DNA of 64,000 nucleotides from contig JAKUCV010002137.1 in the NCBI GenBank assembly GCA_028386065.3, forward strand, positions 89,476 through 153,475, given 5' to 3'. The first letter of the stretch is position 1; each line of letters starts with the position of its first letter. The translations under genes and the position numbers were made by a program. Shown piece by piece: positions 1-8,498 of this stretch. Origin of the DNA: Turnera subulata (Eukaryota; Streptophyta; Magnoliopsida; Malpighiales; Passifloraceae). The notes under the pieces are model-generated. The model saw only the letters and a list, made by a program, of their open reading frames with translations. It searched no databases and was not told where the DNA came from.

Positions 1-494
1 GGCTCGTTAAGCGGTGGTTGGTTTCGGTAGCTACGTCTCAACTCGTTAGAGCTCGTTAACGTGAGCTCGATTAAGCTCGATAATATTAAATAGACATTTT
101 GAAAATTTTAAACACTCCAATCCAAAGTCCAAACATAGCTTTATTGTTAATATAGGTAAACACTTAGGAAAAGTACCAAAAGATGTTAAAAATTACTTCA
201 TGAAAGATAAGCAAAAGATTTTGCAAAACATTCCATGAATGAACCATGGCAAAAAGCTCCAACACCATAGCAATAAGAATTCATGGATTCTATCATTCAG
301 TCATGAAGAATTCCCCCGGGATCTTCATCTCGATACAAATGAAACCTGAAACAATAAATAGAACCAACAGAGAAGGATATCAAATCAGACATATTCATTG
401 TTATAGGTTGGAAACAATATTTGATATTGTTAAATCAAAAACAAAATAGGAAGTCATCTAACCAGACCATAGTAACATAAGAAAATGCCAAGGC

Positions 495-946
495 CTAAGC
501 TTCTTGTATAATTTTTTTCTCAAATTCCTGGTTCCTATAATCAGCAAGAATACAACAAGGACTGGGCAGAAAATTCCAGCAACTAATCGAAAAAGTAATA
601 CAATAAGGACAACATAAATGAGTGGTGCTATCGCTTTTCAGTATTGCAAGAACAGTCTTACACTGGTTACATAGAGCTTTCAGCTGCCCGTTGATTGTTT
701 CCTCTGTAAACTCGAGCCACACAGCGGATTTTTTTGCTCTTTTCTTCTTCTGAAAATGTGTATCTGCACCATCACCTTCATTAACAGCAGTATTACCAAC
801 TCCAACAGTTTGTGTAGCTGAAGGAGTGGGGTTGCTATCATTAATTGAAGCAGTCCCTGAAAAAATCTCCAATGGCTGGTTGTCTTCCCCCTTGGTAAAG
901 AAGAGATTTCCGGTGGTGTACTCGACATATCTACATACAAGGACAA
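495..946 (-). pseudogene. BED-type zinc finger protein fragment, frameshifted
   Basis: The minus strand encodes a peptide with W-x-x-F, then C-x2-C (CNQC), then a THL motif. This is the layout of the BED zinc finger at the N terminus of hAT transposases and RICESLEEPER-type proteins. The final zinc ligand region reads THLCCPYC rather than the usual H-x3-5-H. The upstream N-terminal part is in a second frame (starting MSSTPPE at about 919), so a one-base shift near 895 separates the two. No dimerisation or catalytic domain follows. It is either what remains of the element's own transposase or a captured BED gene. It lies downstream of the NRPB7 fragment on the same strand. Confidence 0.55.
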
Positions 947-1487
947 GAATATTTCATTATCAAAAGAAAAGGACAGAAATTTTGTATAACATAAGCATAC
1001 ATGACCAGAATACTTGTCCTACGGATTGCCCAGGAAGCCAACCAATGAAACCATAAGCTTTGTCCTACGGCAGGAAAAAAAAAAAAACCAAGTGCATGTT
1101 TATCTAAAACAAGTTCAATTCATTTGAAGAAACACGAAATGCAACACTAAAAAAAAAAAAAGAAACAAAAATTCACAACAAAAATACAAGTGAATAAAAG
1201 GTTTATTTGGTAAGATATAAAAAGCAATTTGACGCAGCCATGAGGTTGGCATGCCGATTAGGTTGTCTACTATATTGTAAACTAGTTAATAACTCTAAAC
1301 AAAGAAAATGCTTTGGTTTTGAGCTTATGATGCCTAAGTTGTCAACTTTATAGTTCAAACACAAAGTGATGGTTACTCTTGCTCATTGTAGCATCTAAAG
1401 AACTCTTGCTCATTAGATCACAAAGAAATGCGAGATGTAAGAGATAAAGAATCATGACTGTCAAAATCAGAGGTTTACATACAATAC

Positions 1488-1980
1488 CTGTAAATTTGAG
1501 CAGGCCCAGCTTCTGCAAAGAAACCCATCTGCAAAAGAAGAGTTTGAGAAGTAGTACATTACAAACAAACAAGCAAACAATTCAAAGAAGTTTACCAAAA
1601 AAAAAAAGATAAAAGAGAAGGAACAGGAACATTACCTTGTTGACCATGGTAACAACAGCCTCCAAAATCTCGCCTTTAAAAGGCCTGAACACAACACACT
1701 GGTTCTTGACAGGGAAAGTGGCGAACCCAGTCCCGTCTCAGATCAACCCTTTACCCACGCTTTCAATCCCCGTGATTGCCACCACGAACCCATGTTGTCC
1801 ACTGCAATTCTTTTAGGTCTTAATTAAACATAAAGCAAACAAATTAAACTAAGAACAAATAAAGAAGGGAAATGAAAAGGATGGAATTAATTACCTGCAA
1901 GTACCCTCGACATCTTTCATGAGTTTTGAGACTAGATTCTCCCGGAGGTTGCGGCCGAAGTGGCGAGGGTGGAGCTGCAT
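1488..1980 (-). pseudogene. NRPB7: NRPB7 (RNA polymerase II subunit 7) fragment, three exons, nonsense-mutated
   Basis: Three consecutive exons with good splice sites were read on the minus strand: 1980-1895, 1801-1636 and 1528-1488. They encode a close match to plant NRPB7 (e.g. [42 protein letters not shown]). RPB7 with RPB4 forms the stalk of RNA polymerase II. Breaks: the first ~10 residues are not recognisable upstream of ERNMQL; the arginine codon in the GLIRDG motif is TGA (1738-1740); and everything after the third exon, about 70 residues of the OB-fold half, is missing. Introns are retained, so this is a DNA-level copy and not a processed one. It sits inside a hAT-like element next to a BED fragment, consistent with gene capture. 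Confidence 0.85.
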
Positions 1981-2483
1981 ATTCCTCTCCGACGATGGAT
2001 GGGTGTCTGGGTGATTTGGTTTTGTAGTGGAAGTGGCAAAGAACTAGGGATTCAAATTGGGGCTTTTTCTTGTCTAGGTTTAGTTTAGTGTTTAGTCGTC
2101 TTTACTCTTTTGTCTTTCCTTTTTTTTTTCATTGTATTGTTGTCGGTGGACTACGTGACCGTGTGTGCTATATTATAATTAAATTTTAATTTTTTTTTTG
2201 TCTCTTTGGGCTTAAAGAAGGACATAGCCTAAATTTTTACCTAAAGCCCATATCCCATTATATTAAGTTGTGTTGATGGCCCAATTTTTTACAGCCTCTA
2301 ATCATTATATTAGGTCCAAGCTCGATAAGGCTCGCGAGCTTCACGAGCCGAGTATTGGTAAGCTCGAACTCGGCTCGATAACCTTTCAAGCTCGACTCGA
2401 GCTCGATAAGCACGAGTCGAGTTCGAGTAGCCGCCGAGTCGATCCCGAGTAGCTCGCGAGTAGCTTGACTCGCTTACACCCCT

Positions 2484-3195
2484 AGTGGGCGGTGTGGCGA
2501 GTCTCTGCCGGAAACGCTCCGGTGAGCACAGTGACGGCCCGGAACTAAGGTGATGCACTGTTACTCTTTTCTTTTTTTTTTCCGAATTTTCTTCCTTTTC
2601 TTCTTATTTTCTTTTCTTTTCATTTTCTGGATTTTCCTTCTTCTTCTCTTCTTTTTTTTCTGTTTTATTTTTATTTCCTTCTTTTTTTTCAATTCTTCCT
2701 CTCTGTTTTTTTTTCTTTTCTTCAGATTTTCCTCTTTTTCTTTTTTTTTCCTTCTTTTTTTTTCTCCCTTTTTTTCCTCTTTTTTTTTCCTCTCCTTTTC
2801 TTTTTCTCTCCTTTCTCTTTTCTCTCTTTTTTCCTTCTTCTCTTCCTCACCCGGCTCTTCTCCTTATAAACTGAAAAAAAATACTATTGATCATGTGAGT
2901 ATCAATAATACAATTCGTCCGTATTACGGGCGAATCCGATCCGGACCAGAAAATAACAGATACCTCCTTAGTTATTTTCCGGTGTGATTTTCCGAGAAAT
3001 TCCGAAACCCGAAAAATACCAACTTAGGTTTGAAAAATCCGCGGGAAAATCACAAGCGCAGGAAAACACTCGGATTCGAAAAACGACTCCCGATTTACCT
3101 TGAATTAATTACCCAAGATTAATTCAACAGTAAATCACGGTAAATAGACTTTTACAGTCCGGTAAAAATCCAAAATTTTTACCCGGGCTATTACA
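2484..3195 (-). repeat. Element A, 3' LTR (truncated by the hAT insertion)
   Basis: This closely matches 7789-8498 with few differences, including the long T-rich stretch and the terminal ACCCGGGCTRTTACA. Read on the minus strand it starts TGTAATAGCCCGGG. It is preceded (3196-3228, minus) by GGGGACGAAATTCTTTTTAA and GGTGGGTAG, which resembles the sequence found just before the 3' LTR of Tekay/Del-type gypsy elements and would be the polypurine tract. The rest of this LTR is to the left of the hAT element, outside the window. Confidence 0.8.
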
Positions 3196-3339
3196 GACTA
3201 CCCACCTTAAAAAGAATTTCGTCCCCGAAATTCCGTCTTATCCGTGGGTCCTACCACGACAAGATTCTGGCACACTCTGCCAGGTATCCAACCTCAACAT
3301 GAGATACCGCTTATACCCTTAAGCGACAACTCATCCGCT

Positions 3340-3347
3340 TATAAATA
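3340..3347 (+). promoter_or_regulatory. TATA box of antisense ORF a1
   Basis: TATAAATA lies 35 bp before the ATG at 3382, so the leader would be very short. It is antisense to element A. Inferred from sequence and position only. Confidence 0.45.
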
Positions 3348-3381
3348 CCAAACCTCACAGCTCAGTCATTCATTCTCAGCC

Positions 3382-3768
3382 ATGGATTCTCCACTTCGTT
3401 CTCGAACGACTTCAGATTCCGAGAACAACAGCTACATCGGCGGCAGGGCTTTCCCGACAAGCTCCGATGAAGAGGAACCTCCGAAGAAACGCTTCAAGAC
3501 GAACATCGTCGGCCTTAAGGAGCATATGGTCGTCTCTCCAAGACGGCAGAAGAAACGTGCCAGCAAGGAAGAGCCTTCTGCTGATAGGAAAGGCAAAGGA
3601 ACGGCGCAGAGCAGCACTCCACTTCAGACACTTTCACAGCTGAACGCTTCCCTGAAGAAGGTCAGCTCTGCGGTGATGCAGATCGAAGTGGCGTGTATGG
3701 CACTCTCGTCCAACGTAGAAAACTTAAGGAAGCTTGTAAAAGACTTAGAGAAGCAAGTAACTCAGTAG
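3382..3768 (+). CDS. Antisense ORF a1: small basic/acidic nuclear-type coiled-coil protein of element A
   Basis: A 128-residue uninterrupted ORF. The ATG at 3382 is chosen because a TATAAATA box lies 35 bp upstream; an earlier in-frame ATG at 3244 would put that box inside the coding region. Residues 1-30 are Ser/Asp/Glu-rich. Two basic clusters, KKRFK (35-39) and RRQKKR (54-59), look like a bipartite nuclear localisation signal. Residues about 82-127 have heptad-like Leu/Val spacing (LSQLNASLKKV, VENLRKLVKDLEKQV) and should form a coiled coil. AATAAA follows at 3803. No family was recognised. It runs antisense to a gag-less LTR element, where an intact ORF of this kind is unexpected. A DNA- or RNA-binding cofactor is a guess only. 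Confidence 0.5.
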   Translation: MDSPLRSRTTSDSENNSYIGGRAFPTSSDEEEPPKKRFKTNIVGLKEHMVVSPRRQKKRASKEEPSADRKGKGTAQSSTPLQTLSQLNASLKKVSSAVMQIEVACMALSSNVENLRKLVKDLEKQVTQ

Positions 3769-4571
3769 AGTACTTCTTCTTCGATGTAAACTGTTATGAA
3801 TTAATAAAATAAGTTTCCTTTTGAAAACAAATCTCTTAGATTATAAATTCTCTTATTAAGATATGGAAATTCATATTTATCTGAAAAGAAACAGAATATT
3901 TAAAACATAACAAAGTCGTCATGAATGAAAATAAAATCGAACATAATGACGTTAAAAACAGGACCGATAAAACGAATTATAACCAGCCTAAAGAAATTAA
4001 AAACAAAACAAAACTCGTTTAACAAAATCAAAACAAAAGAAATTAAAACAAGATATGTTTTCATGTTCGGCGCTCTAGTTCGATCGTGTCCATTCTCAAT
4101 CCTGAGAAACGTGACACGTACAGTTAACGGTGACGTCAGTTAACCTCGTGAAGAAGACATCCGTTAACTCGGAAAGCGATGTTCACGGGATCGTCCTGTG
4201 TCCCTCGAAGGAAACGATACCCACTTGTTCACAATTTCCGCATAAGCCAAAACGTCTGTCAAGGCTCGTATCTCTCCACGATGTCCGAACAGCTGTGAGC
4301 TTGTCGCACATGCGCTCTACTCGAGATACGGCCCCATCCGTCTAGCCTCAACGGTCACGGATGCTTGTGATAAAAGATGCAAGAGATATATAGAAAGACC
4401 ATAAAACAAAAGACAAGGTAGCCAGAGCGAAATAAAATCATGTGTTGAAAATAGGCTGAAAATCTCTGGCATGGGTCCGAAAAACGCGTAAAGCAATAAA
4501 TGCAAGCAACGGTAAAATTCAAAAGGCAAGATCTTGAAAATCAAAAACGGTAATCACGCTCCCCATAAGAG

Positions 4572-4579
4572 TATAAAAG
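4572..4579 (+). promoter_or_regulatory. TATA box of antisense ORF a2
   Basis: TATAAAAG lies 112 bp before the ATG at 4684. The intervening leader is CA/AAC-rich with no upstream ATG seen, like a well-translated plant leader. A TGACGTCA motif lies about 440 bp further upstream. Confidence 0.5.
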
Positions 4580-4683
4580 AAGGAGCGGTGAGGTGTAAAT
4601 CACCAAAAGCAATCAAAGCAACAAAACGCTAAAGCAAAAGAAAACACCACGTTCAAAACAAAACCCCACACGTCCAAATCAAG

Positions 4684-5367
4684 ATGCCTGCTCCCTCGTC
4701 GGTGTTCTTTGTCGAAGGTGCCAACCTTGGCAGAAGGAACCGACTGGCTTACAGCATGGTCAACGAACGTGCTGAGGAGCTGCCGAATGAGCTCGGCAGA
4801 ATGCCACGACTGGTCTTCGTCGACGAGCTCTACTCGTCACGATTCTTCGTCACTCCAATGGAAGAGGTGTTCTTCCTGGAGGACCATGGGACACTGAGGA
4901 CTTCATACTACGGCTCAGCAAACTCCGTGATGTTCTTCATCTCGGATAGGCTTCAAGAGTTCAACCTGGAGTCCACTTGCCAGACTGTGGAGCAAGGCGC
5001 TTACTACCAGCTCGCAATGACAGCCCAGAGCATACCCAGAATGACTCGGCTACCTCCAACCTGGCCAAAGGTACGGTTACTGGTGTGGAACTGCAGAGGA
5101 GTTGCAAGACGTGCACAGGAGTTCTCACGCACTTTGAGGGATCTGAAGAACCAGTACAAGCTCAACATGGTTCTTCTGACGGAGACGCAGTGGCAACCAC
5201 GGGACGATCATGGTCTCATCCCACTCCGATTCCCTCAAGCTAACCGGTTCGAGATTCCTGGCCAGCGCGACAGAGGCGGCATGTGGCTCTCTTGGAGCGA
5301 CAGAGTCACGGTCAACATCAACAGTGACGCAAACAGCTTCCGTGTCAACGTCGTTGCGAACCGTTAA
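4684..5367 (+). CDS. Antisense ORF a2: protein ending in an N-terminal half of an AP-endonuclease-like (EEP) domain
   Basis: A 227-residue intact ORF. Residues 1-125 are not recognised. From residue 130 it matches the start of the exonuclease-endonuclease-phosphatase fold used by LINE endonucleases: RLLVWNCRG (Asn136) and LLTETQ (Glu167, a metal ligand in the family), then RGGMWLSW (197-204), equivalent to the SGGL-W segment. The ORF stops at 227, so the later catalytic D-x-N and S-D-H motifs are absent. It cannot be a complete nuclease unless spliced or supplemented. The N-terminal extension is unlike the LINE ORF2 in this window, which starts directly with the endonuclease. It may have arisen by capture from a LINE or a cellular EEP gene. 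GC content is clearly higher than in the flanks. Confidence 0.5.
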   Translation: MPAPSSVFFVEGANLGRRNRLAYSMVNERAEELPNELGRMPRLVFVDELYSSRFFVTPMEEVFFLEDHGTLRTSYYGSANSVMFFISDRLQEFNLESTCQTVEQGAYYQLAMTAQSIPRMTRLPPTWPKVRLLVWNCRGVARRAQEFSRTLRDLKNQYKLNMVLLTETQWQPRDDHGLIPLRFPQANRFEIPGQRDRGGMWLSWSDRVTVNINSDANSFRVNVVANR

Positions 5368-5692
5368 TTGTATTTCTATTTTTATGAATTATCAAAAATC
5401 GATGTATTATTTCCCTTTTTATAAAATATAAAATATCAATGTATTATTTCGGTTTGTAATCAAAATATTATTATTTCCCTTTGTACTCAAAATTTCAGTA
5501 TTATTAATAATATTTGTATTTTCGCATATTTATGGCATCATTACCTCTTATGTGTATGTTCCGCAACAGCTGGCGTCCCTTGACTGGATCCATAATGCAC
5601 TAACTAAAATGATATAAAATAAATAACAAATGGAGCGAACTATGCAAACAAGGACACAAACACACAAAATTGCCCAACAAGACCTAACGCCC

Positions 5693-5704
5693 GCTCCGCT
5701 ACCA
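5693..5704 (-). promoter_or_regulatory. Element A primer-binding site
   Basis: Minus strand TGGTAGCGGAGC, three bases inside the LTR end at 5708. The same 12 nt occur next to the 5' LTRs of Copia B, C and D in this window. Confidence 0.65.
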
Positions 5705-5707
5705 AAA

Positions 5708-8498
5708 TGAAACGCCCCGACCCGTATTTACCGTACACAGTAAACACGAGCCGGAACTGTGGCAACCCAACCAAATAAACCCAAGCATACAGTGTGAACC
5801 ACAATAACTCGGGCTCGACAACCCGTAATAATAAACATCAATAATAATAAAACCGGCCCAATGGCCCAATAATAGAAAAACTATGCACAGCGGAAGACTT
5901 AAACTCACTAACACTGTATGCGACACATGCAAACTATGGATCCAAGCCCGTCCAAGGGAATCGTCACAGCCTGTCTGGAATGCATCAACCTGTACAATGA
6001 ACAACTCATCCTACGGGATGAAAGCCCGCAGGTGAGGGGTGAGTCCGAAGTGCTCACGACAATGGAAAGACGATAAATATGGACACTAAAAATTACTCAA
6101 GTCCAAAAACAACAGTCAAACCAAAAGACTCAAATAAAACCAATTATCCAATTTTATCTTTCCGGGCCCTGTCACGGATAAGCTAGGGTCGTACCAGGTT
6201 ATCAACCTATTCCTGGTGCCAGATCAAAAAGAACCCGGGATCAACATCCCAATATCAAACTCAGGGATCAACATCCCAATCAAACCGGCATCAACATGCC
6301 CATCACAAGTAACCCAGATCATGGCACCACAAAACAGTCACAAACCATCCGGTCGTACCTCTACTTACCACGTGACAATTACATTACCGTCATCAAAAAC
6401 CAAACTCAGGGATCGACATCCCTAACCAAAATACCAAGGATCGACATCCTTGTCACTATTCATTAATTATGCCATTATACTTATTCCAAAAGACACAGAA
6501 AATCGACACGGGGATAAACATCCCAAAAATACCAAACAAGCACCGGGATAGACATCCCGAGCCAAAACACAACAAAAGCACAGCATCCAACAATGCAACA
6601 ACACCAAACACAATAACCGAGTAATAAGGCACATATTGAAGGAAATCCATCCTCACCTTGGCCGATTACTCAACTTCGGAAACTATGACCGGTCCGACGC
6701 CGGCTCCTCGGGAAACTGCCCGATATCCAAACCTATACCACAAAACCATATATACACATAAATGCACATAATCGGTACTATGATGCCCAAACTACGAAAT
6801 TACCCATCCCGGTTCTTATCCGTTATTATTTCCATTTACCGAAAATATTTATCCGAACGTATATCCGAATACTACTTCGGTACCATACTTTAATTAAAAA
6901 CCTTTTTTTCAAAATATTTTCATAAGATACTTATAATTTTCCAAAATATAATCTCCTTAATTTTTCCAGAAAAATAATAAGCTATTTATAATTTCTAGAA
7001 AATATGTATAGTATTTATCTTTTCTAAATATATATACAATTTAATTTTCCAACACAAAATATAATTACTTTAAATTTACAAAATGCATATCTATTTACAT
7101 AAACCACAATCCTAATTTTCCAGACGAAAATAATATACGTATTAATTTCCAGGAATTATTTCTATGGTATTTATATTTTTTCCCAATTAATAATAGTTTT
7201 CCAAAACAACACTTAATTATTTACCCAAGTAAATATATTTATATTTTAATAAAAATACCTGAGTTAAATTGTCAATAATTTCCTCAAAATAAATATATAA
7301 TTTTTCTCAAAATTAATTACCAGAATATTAGTAAATACATATATATATAATTTGTTTTTTTTTTTTAAATGGACTGGCTGAATAGTGTCGGCCCAGACCA
7401 AGGCAGTAGGCCCGAACACAGGCCCACACCCAGCCTGGCCCAACAACCATTCGGCCCAACCCACACAAGACCCAGCCCAAACTAAACAGAACCTAGGCGC
7501 GACCCGACCAGTCGAAACGGGTCGGACGCGGGTCGCGGGCTGCTCACCTCGGGTTCGGCGATGGCGGCGTGACGACGACGAGGCACGGGAGCAGAGAGGC
7601 GGCACGGCAAGCGGCATGAAGCGAGCGGCAGAGACATGTGCTGGTGTGGAGGCGGCGGCGTCGGCGTGTGGCGGCAGGCGTGAGGGAGCTGGATCCGCCG
7701 GGTCGAAGGCGCGTCCGGGAGCTTCAGGCGGCGGAACGCGACGGGACCGCCAGGGGTATGGTCGCGACGGCGTGTTGAAGGCGACGGTGTGGGCGGTGTG
7801 GCGAGTCTCTGCCGGAAACGCTCCGGCGAGCACAGTGACAGCCCGGAACTAAGGTGATGCACTGTTACTCTTTTCTTTTTTTTTCCGAATTTTCTTCCTT
7901 TTCTTCTTATTTTCTTTTCTTTTCATTTTCTGGATTTTTCTTCTTCTTCTCTTTTTTTTTTCTGTTTTATTTTTATTTCCTTCTTTTTTTTCAATTCTTC
8001 CTCTCTGTTTTTTTTTCTTTTCTTCAGATTTTCCTCTTTTTCTTTTTTTTTTCCTTCTTTTTTTTCTCCCTTTTTTTCCTCTTTTTTTTTTCCTCTCCTT
8101 TTCTTTTTCTCTCCTTTCTCTTTTCTCTCTTTTTTCCTTCTTCTCTTCCTCACCCGGCTCTTCTCCTTATATACTGAAAAAAAATACTATTGATCATGTG
8201 AGTATCAATAATACAATTCGTCCGTATTACGGGCGAATCCGATCCGGACCAGAAAATAACATATACCTCCTTAGTTATTTTCCGGTGTGATTTTCCGAGA
8301 AATTCCGAAACCCGAAAAATACCAACTTAGGTTCGAAAAATCAGCGGGAAAATCACAAGCGCGGGAAAACACTCGGATTCGAAAAACGACTATCGATTTA
8401 CCTTGAATTAATTACCCAAGATTAATTCAACAGTAAATCACGGTAAATAGACTTTTACAGTCTGGTAAAAATCCAAAATTTTTACCCGGGCTGTTACA
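5708..8498 (-). repeat. Element A, 5' LTR (complete, 2791 bp)
   Basis: On the minus strand it runs from TGTAACAGCCCGGG (8498) to GGGGCGTTTCA (5708), i.e. TG...CA termini. It matches 2484-3195 over its first 700 bp and matches the solo LTR at 19456-21030 at both ends. On the plus strand it contains a series of GGGATnnACATCCC mini-hairpins (6237-6558), an AT-rich segment (6840-7340), a GC-rich segment (7400-7850) and a long T/C-rich tract (7865-8165). These give long but low-complexity open frames that I do not call as genes. The right flank is TAAAA (8499-8503); the matching left target copy would be outside the window. Confidence 0.8.
6237..6558. repeat. Seven GGGAT-nnAC-ATCCC mini-hairpins in the LTR
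   Basis: Sites begin at 6237, 6264, 6287 (GGCAT/ATGCC variant), 6409, 6436 (AAGGAT/ATCCTT variant), 6511 and 6545. Each is an inverted repeat of about 5 bp with a four-base loop ending AC. The variants keep pairing on both arms, which suggests the hairpin itself is maintained. Two further copies are in the solo LTR at 20006 and 20034. Confidence 0.7.

Larger units (their letters stand above)
1..2483 (-). mobile_element. Non-autonomous hAT-like element with captured gene fragments (left end outside window)
   Basis: The right end, read on the minus strand, starts TAGGGGTGTAAGCGAG and continues into about 200 bp of GAGCTCG/CTCGAG-rich subterminal repeats (2300-2482). The first ~90 bases of the window show the same GAGCTCG flavour, so the left end should lie just outside the window. 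Such termini are typical of plant hAT elements; this is family knowledge, no search was run. Immediately to the right, at 2484, the sequence enters the LTR of element A in mid-LTR (compare 7789 in the other copy), so this element inserted into that LTR. Inside are an NRPB7 fragment and a BED-finger fragment, both on the minus strand. No transposase catalytic domain is visible. The target duplication cannot be checked because the left flank is missing. Confidence 0.55.
3196..5707 (-). mobile_element. Element A interior: non-autonomous gypsy-type LTR element with antisense genes
   Basis: Between the two LTR copies are 2.5 kb bounded on the minus strand by a primer-binding site at 5693-5704 and a polypurine-like tract at 3196-3228. 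No gag, protease, reverse transcriptase, RNase H or integrase motif is visible in any frame, so it is a large retrotransposon derivative needing proteins in trans. The plus strand, antisense to the element, carries two ORFs with their own TATA boxes (separate entries). The spacer 3769-4571 is AT-rich and holds AATAAA at 3803-3808 after the first ORF and a perfect TGACGTCA (CRE/as-1-like) at 4131-4138. The region 5368-5692 holds no gene. Confidence 0.7.

Noticed and set aside
2550..2987. Open frame of Phe/Ser/Leu in the T-rich LTR segment (also 7854-8177 and 20431-20789, and Lys/Glu frames opposite)
   Set aside because: Low-complexity T/C tract repeated in all LTR copies of family A; the frame is open only because the composition lacks stops.
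7264..7852. Overlapping GC-rich frames on both strands in the LTR (189 and 155 codons), also 20068-20385
   Set aside because: GC-rich LTR segment with no domain signature, not conserved in frame between LTR copies.
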